Of a stretch of DNA of 64,000 nt, positions 41,627 to 50,528 are shown one piece after another. The stretch is from Saprospiraceae bacterium (lineage in GTDB: Bacteria; Bacteroidota; Bacteroidia; Chitinophagales; Saprospiraceae): NCBI GenBank assembly GCA_022841745.1, contig JALHQW010000001.1, forward strand, positions 77,166-141,165. Reading direction: 5' to 3'. How positions within the stretch are numbered: the stretch's first letter is position 1; each line of letters begins with the position of its first letter. The notes under the pieces are model-generated. The model had not been told where the DNA came from and ran no database searches. It saw nothing but the letters and a program-made list of their open reading frames with translations. The position numbers and the translations under genes were made by a program.

Positions 41627-44488
41627 ATGGGCTACAAACACAAACCAACCTTCATCGAAAAAATGGCCGAAAGCATCGGCCTCATCCCCAACCTCCACGG
41701 TGAGGAGGACTATGCTCCGTCCGTCGAGAGCCTGACCGAGCCGGGTGACCTGACCAAGTACCCACCGCCCAGCGAATGGAACGAATGGACGGAGTACGAG
41801 GCCAAGACCTGGCCAAAGAAGGAGAAGAAAACCTACTCCATCGTACCGACGACCTGCTTCAACTGCGAGTCGGCCTGCGGCATGTTGGCGTACATAGACA
41901 AGGAAACGAACCAAGTACGCAAGTTCGAGGGTAACCCGTGGCACCCCGGCAGCCGTGGGCGCAACTGCGCCAAAGGTCCGGCTACCATCAACCAAATCAC
42001 CGACCCCGACCGAATCTTGTACCCAATGAAGCGGGTAGGGGAGCGTGGCAGCGGCCAATGGGAGCGGGTGACCTGGGACTCTGTGCTCGACGACATCGCC
42101 GGGCGGATGCGCAAGGCCATACAAGAAGGGCGGAACAACGAAATTGCCTACCACGTCGGGCGGCCCGGCCATGAGGGTTATATGGACCGGGTGCTGAAAG
42201 GTTGGGGTGTGGACGGCCACAATTCCCACACCAATATCTGCTCGTCGGGGGCGAGGTTTGGCTATGCCATCTGGTACGGCCACGACCGCCCGTCGCCCGA
42301 CCATGCCAACGCCCATGCCATCCTGCTCATTTCGGCACACTTGGAATCGGGGCATTATTTCAACCCACATGCACAGCGCATTATGGAGGCGAAAATGAAG
42401 GGCGCAAAGCTCATCGTGCTCGACCCTCGCCTAAGCAATACCGCCAGCCTCGCCGATGAATGGCTGCCAACCTACCCCGGTACGGAGGCGGCGCTGTTGT
42501 TGGCCATTGCCCGTATCCTCTTGCAAAAAGGCTGGTACAACCGCCCCTACATGGAGCAGTGGACGAATTGGGATGCTTACATGAAATCGGAGCACCCGAC
42601 GAAACCGCAAACCTTCGAGGCATTCATTGATACACTTATTGAGGTGTACGCCGAGTACACGCCAGAATTTGCGGAGCGTGAAACGGGCATCCCCGTCGCC
42701 CAAACGCTCGAAGTGGCTCGAATCATCGGAGAGGCAGGTACCCGTTTTGCGCAGCACAACTGGCGAAGCGCCGGGAGCGGCAACCTCGGTGGCTGGGCAG
42801 TGGCAAGGGCGCTGCATTTTATCAGCGTCATTAACGGGTCGGTGGGCACGGTGGGCGGCACTTCGCCGAACACCTGGAACAAGTTCCACCCCCATTTCTT
42901 CGACACTCCCCCGGCGCAGAAGTTCTGGAACGAACTACATTTCCCGAAGGAATACCCACTTGCGTACTTTGAAATGAGCTTCCTCCTGCCGCACTTCCTA
43001 AAGGATGGGCGGGGCTTCATGGACGTATATTTCAGTCGGGTGTTCAACCCTGTTTGGACCTACCCTGATGGCTTCATGTGGATGGACGCCTACAAGGACG
43101 AGAAATGCTTCGGTCTGCACGCTGCCCTGACCCCAGTTTGGAGTGAAACTGCCTATTTCGCTGACTATGTGCTGCCGATGGGCCTGGCCAGCGAGCGCCA
43201 CGACCTGAACAGTTACGAGACACACAGCGGCATTTGGATTGCCTTTCGGCAACCTGTCCTTCGGGAAAAAGCGAGACGGGACGGCAAGAACTTCCAGTTC
43301 ACCTACGAGGTGAACCCCGGCGAGGTCTGGGAGGAGGACGAGTTTTGGATTCAACTTTCGTGGCGCATTGACCCCGACGGCTCGCTTGGCATTCGCAAGC
43401 ACTTCGAAAGCCCTTACCGTCCAGGCGAGTGCATCACCGTGGACGAGTACTACCGCTATATTTTCGAAGAAACAAAGGGATTGCCGGAGGCAGCCGCTAA
43501 GGAGGGCTTGACTGCGCTCGATTATATGCGAAAATACGGCGCATTCGTGGTGGAGGAAAGCGTTTATGAAGTAAACAAACGCCCACTTTCCCCAAAAGAA
43601 CTCGATGGCACAGAGGTCGCAGACGATGGCCGTGTTTTGAAAAAAGGCAAGACCGTCGGCATCGTTCACGAAGGAAAACCTGTGGAGGGTTTCCCGACGC
43701 CGAGCGGCAAGAACGAGTTCTTCAGCCAAACCATGATTGACTGGAAATGGCCGGAATACGCCATTCCGCAGTACATCAAGAGCCATATCCACGAGGATGA
43801 AATGGACCGCAGCAAGGGCGATTACCCGCTAGTGCCCACGTTCCGCCTACCGACGCTCATCCACTCCCGCAGCGGCAATGCAAAATGGCTCTATGAAATC
43901 GCCAACCGCAACCCGCTCTGGATGCACCCGAAGGACGCCGCTCAATTTGGGGTAAAAACGGGCGATTTGCTCCGCATCAACACCGAAATCGGCTATTTCG
44001 TGGACAAGGTATGGGTGACGGAAGGCATGAAGCCCGGTGTGGTTGCCTGCTCGCACCACCTTGGCCGCTGGCGCCGCCCCGCCGACCCTGCTGGCAACCG
44101 CTGGGCCACCGCCACCGTGCAGATTGACAACGACGGCAACGGCGGCTATAAAATGAAGCAGTTGAAGGGCATCCACCCGTTCAAGAGCGAGGACAAGGAC
44201 TCGTCCCGCATCTATTGGAGCGATGGCGGCGTCCACCAGAACATCACTTTCCCCGTCCACCCCGACCCGATTTCGGGGATGCACTGCTGGCACCAGAAGG
44301 TCAGGATTGAGAACGTACATCCGGGCGACCAGTATGGCGATATTTTCGTGGACACGAAGAAATCAATGGAGGTCTATCGCCGCTGGCTGGCATTGGCGAG
44401 GCCAGCGCCGGGGCCGGATGGGCTGCGGAGGCCGTTGTGGATGAAACGAGTGCTGAGGCCGGTGGAGGAGACGTTTTATATTAAATAG
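41627..44488 (+). CDS. molybdopterin oxidoreductase catalytic subunit (PsrA/SoeA-like)
   Basis: 953 residues from the ATG at 41627. The N-terminal 4Fe-4S site is C77, C80, C84 and C114 in TTCFNCESACG...GRNCAKG, and the bis-MGD molybdenum core and C-terminal molydopterin-binding domain (from about 745, LVPTFRLPTLIHSRSGNAKWLYEIANRNPLWMHPKDA) follow. There is no Tat signal, so the enzyme is probably cytoplasmic, like SoeA sulfite dehydrogenase. The active-site ligand residue is not identified with confidence. Two starts are possible: ATG 41627, directly after a REP copy, or ATG 41576, whose first 17 codons include REP-derived residues. It completes the complex with the Fe-S/NrfD fusion at 36371, but 1.6 kb of RAYT/REP DNA separates it from the SQR-methyltransferase genes. 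Confidence 0.88.
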   Translation: MGYKHKPTFIEKMAESIGLIPNLHGEEDYAPSVESLTEPGDLTKYPPPSEWNEWTEYEAKTWPKKEKKTYSIVPTTCFNCESACGMLAYIDKETNQVRKFEGNPWHPGSRGRNCAKGPATINQITDPDRILYPMKRVGERGSGQWERVTWDSVLDDIAGRMRKAIQEGRNNEIAYHVGRPGHEGYMDRVLKGWGVDGHNSHTNICSSGARFGYAIWYGHDRPSPDHANAHAILLISAHLESGHYFNPHAQRIMEAKMKGAKLIVLDPRLSNTASLADEWLPTYPGTEAALLLAIARILLQKGWYNRPYMEQWTNWDAYMKSEHPTKPQTFEAFIDTLIEVYAEYTPEFAERETGIPVAQTLEVARIIGEAGTRFAQHNWRSAGSGNLGGWAVARALHFISVINGSVGTVGGTSPNTWNKFHPHFFDTPPAQKFWNELHFPKEYPLAYFEMSFLLPHFLKDGRGFMDVYFSRVFNPVWTYPDGFMWMDAYKDEKCFGLHAALTPVWSETAYFADYVLPMGLASERHDLNSYETHSGIWIAFRQPVLREKARRDGKNFQFTYEVNPGEVWEEDEFWIQLSWRIDPDGSLGIRKHFESPYRPGECITVDEYYRYIFEETKGLPEAAAKEGLTALDYMRKYGAFVVEESVYEVNKRPLSPKELDGTEVADDGRVLKKGKTVGIVHEGKPVEGFPTPSGKNEFFSQTMIDWKWPEYAIPQYIKSHIHEDEMDRSKGDYPLVPTFRLPTLIHSRSGNAKWLYEIANRNPLWMHPKDAAQFGVKTGDLLRINTEIGYFVDKVWVTEGMKPGVVACSHHLGRWRRPADPAGNRWATATVQIDNDGNGGYKMKQLKGIHPFKSEDKDSSRIYWSDGGVHQNITFPVHPDPISGMHCWHQKVRIENVHPGDQYGDIFVDTKKSMEVYRRWLALARPAPGPDGLRRPLWMKRVLRPVEETFYIK

Positions 44489-44529
44489 AACGAGCTGCCA
44501 ATCCATTTTTGCGATAGGTTACTGCCCGT

Positions 44530-44709
44530 TGGCCCTCACGGCATAGCCCTTGGGGCGTGGACAGTTCCCTAAAGGGATGACAAGGGGAAGGGCCGTGCTT
44601 CGATAAACGGGTGTAGTTTCGGGTCTTTAAAGCGTGGCAACTTCCTAAAGATTGGATTGGGTAGGCACTTCCCTTTGTCATCCCTTTAGGGAACCGCCCA
44701 CGCCTTGAT
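44530..44709. repeat. repeat family 3, two inverted copies
   Basis: A copy reads GGCGTGGACAGTTCCCTAAA followed by GGGATGACAA (44551-44584), and an inverted copy reads GTCATCCCTTTAGGGAACC near 44678-44696, followed by GCCCACGCC. The same element forms a direct array after the GH127 gene at 58100-58286. It follows the molybdopterin gene stop by about 40 bases. Confidence 0.8.
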
Positions 44710-44735
44710 GGAAAGCGGGCTTCAAAGCAGAAAAT

Positions 44736-44758
44736 CATGGTCTGCCAGACCGTCTTAC
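44736..44758. repeat. degenerate REP copy at the stop codon of the GNAT-nitrilase gene
   Basis: Arms CATGGTCTG/CAGACCGTC, ending TTAC on the plus strand, i.e. GTAA on the minus strand. Bases 44755-44757 are the TAA stop of the minus-strand gene. Confidence 0.85.
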
Positions 44759-46299
44759 TCCGCACTCCTCTTCCGCCACCTCACCTCATACAAATCCTTC
44801 CGCCTATCCCTCAAATTCTGCACCGACCCATTCCGGTGTAGCTCCTTCAACAATTCCAAATCAAGGTCAGAAATTAGAATCATCTCCGTATTCGGCGTGG
44901 CCTCTTCCTTGATGCCCGTGGTGGGGAAAGCGAAGTCGCAGGGCGTGAACACGACGGACTGGCTGAACTGGATGTCCATGTTGTGCACTTTGGGCAGGTT
45001 ACCTACGCTGCCCGCCAAGGCTACGTAGCACTCGTTTTCGATGGCACGGGCCTGGGCGCAGTGGCGTACCCGGGAGTAGCCGTTTTGGGTATCGGTGAGG
45101 AAGGGCACGAAGAGGATGTTCATGCCCTGGTCGGCGAGGATACGGGCGAGTTCGGGGAATTCCACGTCGTAGCAGATGAGGATGCCGATTTTGCCGCAGT
45201 CGGTGTCGAAAGTCTTTAGCTCGTTGCCGCCGCTCATGCCCCAGACCTTCACTTCATCGGGGGTAGGGTGTAGCTTCACGAAACGTTCCGACTCGCCGTT
45301 ACGCTTGCAGAGGTAGCCGATGTTGTAGAGTATGTCGTCTTCCACATGAGGCATGGAGCCAGTGATGATATTGATATTGTAGCTGATGGCCAGTTCTTGG
45401 AAGCGGTCACGGATGGGAATGGAGAAATCGGCCAGCAGGCGAATTGCCTCCGATTCGCTGAACTTGTTATAAGCGGCCATGAGTGGGGCGTTGAACAGTT
45501 CCGGGAACATCACAAAATCACAGCGGTAGCCACTGACAGCGTCAATGAAATATTCAGCCTGCTCAATGAGTTCTTCGAGGCTGTTGTAGGGCCGCATCTG
45601 CCATTGCACGAGGCCCACCCTTACGTATTCTTTCTGGCTGACGGGCGTACTCGTGGAGGGAGCTTCGTAGTAAATATTGTCCCATTGAAGCAGGCAGGCG
45701 TAGTCCTTGCTGGCCTTGTCGCCGGGCAGGTAGCCCCGCATCACTTTTTTTACGTGGAAGTCGTTGGACAATTGGAAGGTGAGCACCGGGTCATAAATCT
45801 TTTTCAGCTTCACCTCTTGGATGTACTCCTTCGTGGAAAGCTCTTTGGCGTGGAGGTGGTAATTGGGCAGCCGCCCACCGAAGATGATGGCCTTGAGGTT
45901 GAGGTTCTCGCAAAGCTCCTTGCGGTAGTCGTAAATGCGACGACCCAATCGCATGCCCCGGTAGCTGCTTTTAATGAAAACATCAATGCCGTACAGCACG
46001 TCCCCATCGTCGTCGTGGGTGTCGAAGGAGTAGTTGTCGCCACAGATTTGGGGATAGGTATGGTTGTCGCCAAACTTTTGGTAATTGACGATGATGCTCA
46101 AAGCGCAGCCCACCACCTCGTCGTTGACGGTAATGGCCACCTGCCCATCGGGGAATTTTTCGATGAGCGTCGCAATGGTCTCCTCCGGCCAATAGGAGTC
46201 CTTCATGCCGGAGTAGGATTCCTGCATCAGGGTTTTCAAGGATTCGTAGTCGGAGATTTGGAGGAAGCGGAGTTCTATTTTGTCTATGGTCTTGGTCAT
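44755..46299 (-). CDS. bifunctional GNAT acetyltransferase / nitrilase-family amidohydrolase
   Basis: 514 residues. The first 215 form a GNAT domain (LRFLQISDYESLKTLMQESY ... DVFIKSSYRGMRLGRRIYDYRKELC) with the acetyl-CoA loop RGMRLGRR. The second half (about 228-490) is a carbon-nitrogen hydrolase with the triad E in MFPELF, K in KLHPTPDE and C in LICYDVEFPE. This fusion is known in many bacteria, but its substrate is unclear; it may acylate and hydrolyse an amide, or act in nitrilase-like detoxification. Its TAA stop lies in a degenerate REP. A -7 box at 46439-46446 lies 140 bases upstream. Confidence 0.88.
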   Translation of the reverse strand: MTKTIDKIELRFLQISDYESLKTLMQESYSGMKDSYWPEETIATLIEKFPDGQVAITVNDEVVGCALSIIVNYQKFGDNHTYPQICGDNYSFDTHDDDGDVLYGIDVFIKSSYRGMRLGRRIYDYRKELCENLNLKAIIFGGRLPNYHLHAKELSTKEYIQEVKLKKIYDPVLTFQLSNDFHVKKVMRGYLPGDKASKDYACLLQWDNIYYEAPSTSTPVSQKEYVRVGLVQWQMRPYNSLEELIEQAEYFIDAVSGYRCDFVMFPELFNAPLMAAYNKFSESEAIRLLADFSIPIRDRFQELAISYNINIITGSMPHVEDDILYNIGYLCKRNGESERFVKLHPTPDEVKVWGMSGGNELKTFDTDCGKIGILICYDVEFPELARILADQGMNILFVPFLTDTQNGYSRVRHCAQARAIENECYVALAGSVGNLPKVHNMDIQFSQSVVFTPCDFAFPTTGIKEEATPNTEMILISDLDLELLKELHRNGSVQNLRDRRKDLYEVRWRKRSAE

Positions 46300-46438
46300 A
46301 AATAGTTTCGAGTTGTGAGTTTCGAGTTTCGAGTTCTCGTCAAGCGTTGTTCATCAATGCGTCGTAAGGTTCTAAAAATAAACTGTTTCAATCTCAAACT
46401 AACTTAGGTTGATTTACAGCTTGCTGTTTTCAGAAATG

Positions 46439-46446
46439 CAAAGCTA
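46439..46446 (-). promoter_or_regulatory. Bacteroidota -7 box, TAGCTTTG, for the GNAT-nitrilase gene
   Basis: Minus-strand match to TAnnTTTG, 140 bases before the start. Its -33 region would overlap the REP copies that begin at 46460. Confidence 0.35.
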
Positions 46447-46459
46447 AACCTTTGTCAAC

Positions 46460-46583
46460 GTAACACGGACTGCCAGTCCGTACTTTTGACGTAACACGGA
46501 CTGCCAGTCCGTGCTTTTGTAGGAACAAAAAATAGGTCTTGTTAAATGAAAGGGGGGAAGCACGGTCTGGCAGACCGTGTTAC
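46460..46583. repeat. cluster of three REPs between ggt and the GNAT-nitrilase gene
   Basis: Forward REPs at 46460-46483 and 46491-46514 (GTAA then arms CACGGACT/AGTCCGT), and an inverted copy at 46560-46583 with arms CACGGTCTG/CAGACCGTG ending TTAC. The inverted copy holds the TAA stop codon of ggt at 46580-46582. Confidence 0.93.
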
Positions 46584-48463
46584 CAACCAATCCCATAATC
46601 CTCTCCATGGTTGCTGCTGCCGCCCCACATCGTACCGTGGGCATGGTCGAAGAAAATGGCATTGATGGGGCCGCTGGTGCGGTCTTGGTAGTTGATTTTA
46701 TAGCCCATCTTAACCAGTTCCTTGCGCACCCAATCGGGCATGGCGCTGTTGAGGGTGAGACTGCCGGGCTTGCGCTCGTGATCGCCGAAGCTGGCGTACA
46801 TCTGGTAGGTCTTGAAGCTGGGTGCCTCACTGGCCTCCTGCACTGTCATTCCGAACTCTATCATATTGAGGAAAAACTGAAGGATGCACTGGTCTTGCTC
46901 ATCGCCGCCCTGCATCCCAAAGGCCATCAGCGGCTTGCCATCTTTCATGGCAAGACTCGGCGTAAGCGTCACCCGTGGCTGCTTGCCGGGGGCCAGCACG
47001 TTGAACGGGTTTTCCTTTTCATCCAAAACGAAGGACTGCATCCGCTGGCTCATGCCGAAGCCCGTGTTGCCAGCGATGCAGGCGGGAATCCAGCCGCCGC
47101 TGGGGGTGACGGACACGACCCAGCCGTCGGCGTCTGCGGCTTCGATGGTGGTGGTACCGAGGGCGAAGTCGTGGAGGAACTTTTCGTCCAAGTCAGGCGG
47201 TGACTTCAAGTCACCGCCTGACTTCGGGGCTATGCTCCCATTCCCCCAATCCTCCAACAAGTGCAGGAACGGGTTCTTTCCATTTTCGAAAGGGTACGGG
47301 TCGCCCGGTCCAGCCTTGGCGTCGTTTCGGTCGGGGTTGATTTCCTTGCTACGCAATTTGGCGTACTCCTTCGACAGCAGCCCCTTGATAGGCTCGACAG
47401 GCGGCACGGCAGGGTCGCCATAGTAGAAGTCCCGGTCGGCAAAGGCAAGGTTCATCGCCTGATAAACTGTGTGGATGTAGCGGGCCGAGTTATAGCCCAT
47501 GCCTTTAAGGTCGAAGTTTTCGAGGATGTTCAGGGCCTGCAGCAGGGCGGGGCCTTGCGTCCATGCTTGGAGTTTATACACCTCGATGCCTCGATATGTC
47601 GTCATGGTCGGCTCCTCGATTTTCACTTTCCAGTTGGCAAGGTCGGCCTCGGTAATCAGCCCGCCCTGTTCCTGGCAGCCTCGTACAAATTCCTTAGCGA
47701 TGTCGCCCCGGTAGCAGCGCTCATAAGCAGCGTATATGGCTTCCTTCCTGTTTTTGCCTGCGGCAATGACTGCCCGTTCTGCTTCCACTAATTTGCGAAG
47801 CGTGGCCAGCAAGTCTTTTTGCACAAAGACCTCCCCAGCCTCTGGCGCTTCCCAAGCATTGCCGAGGTGCGGAAGGAAGACCTTCTTGGAATACGGCCAT
47901 TGCTTAATTTCCGCCTTGTTCCGCTCAATGGCATTGGCCGTCTGCGCTTCGATGGGGTAGCCTTCGGCCAATTGCATGGCAGGGGCAAGCACCTGTTCGA
48001 GACTCATCGTTCCGTATTCGGCAAGCATGGTCATCAGTCCGCCAGGAGTGCCGGGTGTTACAGCGGCCAGTGGGCCAAACTCAGGCGGGTATTTCATTCC
48101 TTTTTGCCTGAAAAACTCAGTGGTAGCGCCCGTTGGGGCCACGCCGAGCGCATTGATGGCGATGACTTTTTTCAGCTTAGGATGGTATATGAGCGCCTGC
48201 GTTTCACCGCCCCAACTCAGCACGTCCCACATGGTACAAGTAGCGGCTAGCATGGCACAGGAGGCGTCCACGGCATTGCCGCCTTGCTGAAATATAGCTG
48301 CTCCTGCTGTGGCAGCCAATGGCTTGCCCGTTATGGCCATCCAGTGACGGGCATGTAGCGGTGGCTTCTGCGTGGTTACGGGCAAGTTGTTGAAGGATTG
48401 GGCGGTGGCGAGGTGGTGCCAGCCCATTGCGAAGCAAAGAAGGATGAAAATGATATTCCTCAT
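46580..48463 (-). CDS. ggt: gamma-glutamyltransferase
   Basis: Secreted or periplasmic Ntn-hydrolase that cleaves gamma-glutamyl bonds (glutathione) and self-processes into two subunits. 627 residues with a signal peptide (MRNIIFILLCFAMGWHHLATAQ). Substrate-binding and core blocks are FQQGGNAVDAS, WGGETQALIY and PGTPGGLMTMLAEYG. The autocleavage nucleophile is T437 in LGTTTIEAADADG. Residues about 414-425 (KSGGDLKSPPDL) are encoded by a 35-base perfect palindrome of repeat family 1, inserted in frame about 12 residues before the catalytic threonine. The ATG at 48463 is preferred over the frame at 48556. The TAA is supplied by the adjoining REP. Confidence 0.93.
   Translation of the reverse strand: MRNIIFILLCFAMGWHHLATAQSFNNLPVTTQKPPLHARHWMAITGKPLAATAGAAIFQQGGNAVDASCAMLAATCTMWDVLSWGGETQALIYHPKLKKVIAINALGVAPTGATTEFFRQKGMKYPPEFGPLAAVTPGTPGGLMTMLAEYGTMSLEQVLAPAMQLAEGYPIEAQTANAIERNKAEIKQWPYSKKVFLPHLGNAWEAPEAGEVFVQKDLLATLRKLVEAERAVIAAGKNRKEAIYAAYERCYRGDIAKEFVRGCQEQGGLITEADLANWKVKIEEPTMTTYRGIEVYKLQAWTQGPALLQALNILENFDLKGMGYNSARYIHTVYQAMNLAFADRDFYYGDPAVPPVEPIKGLLSKEYAKLRSKEINPDRNDAKAGPGDPYPFENGKNPFLHLLEDWGNGSIAPKSGGDLKSPPDLDEKFLHDFALGTTTIEAADADGWVVSVTPSGGWIPACIAGNTGFGMSQRMQSFVLDEKENPFNVLAPGKQPRVTLTPSLAMKDGKPLMAFGMQGGDEQDQCILQFFLNMIEFGMTVQEASEAPSFKTYQMYASFGDHERKPGSLTLNSAMPDWVRKELVKMGYKINYQDRTSGPINAIFFDHAHGTMWGGSSNHGEDYGIGW
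47190..47224. repeat. 35-base perfect palindrome inside ggt (family 1 copy)
   Basis: Arms AAGTCAGGCGGTGACTT and AAGTCACCGCCTGACTT around a single C on the plus strand. It shares the core GTCAGGCGGTGACT with the 48-bp array at 2383-2704, more than 44 kb away. Confidence 0.95.
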
Positions 48464-48583
48464 GTCAAGCGGATTTTTGTCAATGACGATGAGGGCGAAA
48501 GGTAAGGAATCCTTTTGTATCCTTGCACAACTGGTAATTGCTGGACAGCTTTTCATTAATTCCTGTTGTGCTTTGTATTTCTC

Positions 48584-50404
48584 CTAAGCCAAGGCCTTTC
48601 GTTCGGCACGTGTTTTCAGCTTTTTAGCCAATAAGTTTGCCATTAAAATCATTGTTGTGAAGAAAGCAAACCGTGCAATCATATCCCCCCAGCGCACATA
48701 AAAAGTGATACGGTCATTGAATTTGATGTTTTGCCGGATTGCAGCTTCCACCTCATATTCCGTCGGCTGCTGAACATCGCCCCGTTGGTTGATGAAGCAG
48801 GAGGTACCAGTGTTGGCCGAGCGTGCAATGCTGCGGCGGGTCTCCACAGCACGGAGGCGTGCAAAAGCGAGGTGCTGTTTGTGGCCGCCAGAGTCGTCCC
48901 ACCAGCCATCGTTGGTCATGATGAAGGTGGCCTCAGCGCCTGCCCGAACATAGCCACCATTGTAGTCGCCAAAAACGCTTTCGTAGCAAATGCTGGGGGC
49001 AACCCTGCCATCGTTGCTAGGGAACGCCTCCCGGTATTTTTGGATGCCGTGACCCTCCACTGAGCCGTCCAATTGGTCAACGATGGGTTTCAGGAAGAAC
49101 AAGACCTCGTGATAGGGCAGAATCTCTGCCCCCGGCACCAGCTTGGACTTGATATAAAAAGGGATGCTGTCCTGCCCGGCCTCTAATTGGAGGGCGGCGT
49201 TGTAAACTTCTAAGTATAAAGTGCGGCTGCCCCGCTCTAAGCGACGAGTGTTACGGGTATGGGGTTCTCCTTCCTTGAAAAGCTTATAGGCGCTGATACC
49301 AGTGACCAATTTCACACCGGGGTGTTTATCCACGAATTGCCTTGCCACCCGCATGGCAGGATGGTTCTCCATGTCGTCGGTTTGGACGCCATCGAACGCT
49401 GTCTCCGGCCAAACGACATACTTGGTATTGGGCGTCACAACCCCTTCCGACAGTCGAATGAAACGCTCCATTTGTTCTCGGTCGGGTACGTTGAACTTTT
49501 CATAATGCGGCTCGAAATTGGGTTGCACCACGGCCACTTCCACGTCACGGCCTTCGTCTTCTACATTGAAATACCAGATAAGAGAAATAGCCATGGGAAC
49601 CAAAACGAGCAATTTAATCCGCCAAAGCGCCCAACCTTGTGCCAAGGCAGCCTTGGAAGAGATACGGAACTCGCATTTCTCCAACAGCTTGAAAGTCAGC
49701 ACGTTGGCAGCCATGACCCAGAGCGAACCGCCGAACACGCCCGTGTACTCGTACCACTGCACGATTTGCGGCCACTGCGCAAAGGCATTGCCGAGCGTCA
49801 GCCACGACCATGAGATTTCCCAGTTCAGGTGCAGGAACTCAAAGCTGAGCCAGTAGGCGACGAAAGAGAGGTAGCCCGTCTTGGGCAGGTATTGCCTCGT
49901 TTTGTGGAAAAACCAAATCGGCACGTACATGAACCAAGCGTTCAACCAAATGGCCACGATTCCAGCGATGAAGGCCGTATTGCCCACCCACCAGGTCACG
50001 AGGATGTTCCAAAGGACGAAGGCGTGGTAGATGTAAGGAAGGATTGAAGGATTGGAGGATTGTAGGATTGAAGGATTGGCCCGCTCCTTGGCGACTTCGT
50101 ACTCGATGATGAGGAGGGGAACCCATGCGATGAAGAGAAGAATGGTCGTGGGGAAGGGCGGGAAGCTTAGGGCCAACAGCACGGCACTGAGGGTGCTGAG
50201 GCCGAGCCAGCGGAGGCCCTTAGGGTGGCGGGTATATTTTTTCCAAAACAACAGGACGATGCTGGCCCATGCCAGCAGGAAGAAAAACAAGGGACGGTGT
50301 GCCCAAAGCGTATCGGCTTGCCAGAGGCTGTACATGTTCCAGCCGAGGGCAAGGGTGGCAATGGTGGTAGTGGCAAGCAGGCCGAGCCTGAGTCGGTTAT
50401 TCAT
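48584..50404 (-). CDS. lnt: apolipoprotein N-acyltransferase
   Basis: Inner-membrane enzyme that adds the third fatty acid to the N-terminal cysteine of lipoproteins, using a nitrilase-type triad. 606 residues: eight or so N-terminal membrane helices (to about 285), then the CN-hydrolase domain with E in VVWPETAF, K in the KLVP/LKP region and C in SICYESVFGDYNGGY. A last helix near the end (RFAFFTTMILMANLLAKKL) closes it. Residues about 109-122 (NPSILQSSNPSILP) come from a low-complexity mini-repeat inserted between membrane segments. Co-directional with metG upstream (124 bases) and ggt downstream (120 bases). Confidence 0.9.
   Translation of the reverse strand: MNNRLRLGLLATTTIATLALGWNMYSLWQADTLWAHRPLFFFLLAWASIVLLFWKKYTRHPKGLRWLGLSTLSAVLLALSFPPFPTTILLFIAWVPLLIIEYEVAKERANPSILQSSNPSILPYIYHAFVLWNILVTWWVGNTAFIAGIVAIWLNAWFMYVPIWFFHKTRQYLPKTGYLSFVAYWLSFEFLHLNWEISWSWLTLGNAFAQWPQIVQWYEYTGVFGGSLWVMAANVLTFKLLEKCEFRISSKAALAQGWALWRIKLLVLVPMAISLIWYFNVEDEGRDVEVAVVQPNFEPHYEKFNVPDREQMERFIRLSEGVVTPNTKYVVWPETAFDGVQTDDMENHPAMRVARQFVDKHPGVKLVTGISAYKLFKEGEPHTRNTRRLERGSRTLYLEVYNAALQLEAGQDSIPFYIKSKLVPGAEILPYHEVLFFLKPIVDQLDGSVEGHGIQKYREAFPSNDGRVAPSICYESVFGDYNGGYVRAGAEATFIMTNDGWWDDSGGHKQHLAFARLRAVETRRSIARSANTGTSCFINQRGDVQQPTEYEVEAAIRQNIKFNDRITFYVRWGDMIARFAFFTTMILMANLLAKKLKTRAERKALA
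50036..50081. repeat. GGATTGAAGGATTGG mini-repeat inside lnt
   Basis: Reiterated GGATTGAAGGATT and GGATTGTAGGATT run in frame and encode NPSILQSSNPSIL on the minus strand. The same motif forms the intergenic repeats at 63467-63562. Confidence 0.8.
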
Positions 50405-50528
50405 TTCGACAGTTTTTTTAAGCAGCTTTTCGAAGTGATGTATCTGCTACATCAACGGGATGCACTCATTTCGGCACTGTACCGTTTGCGAAAGTTTAAC
50501 CAAAATGAAAACAATCGCTATTGACGAA

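Noticed and set aside
41537-42370. 277-codon minus-strand frame over the start of the molybdopterin gene
   Set aside because: It is antisense to a clearly conserved enzyme and crosses REP DNA; no family features.
44736-44758. Terminator of the GNAT-nitrilase gene
   Set aside because: The hairpin has no T-tract and matches the REP palindrome, so it is scored as a REP copy.
45346-46305. 319-codon plus-strand frame over the GNAT-nitrilase gene
   Set aside because: Shadow frame of a conserved protein; composition is that of an antisense frame.
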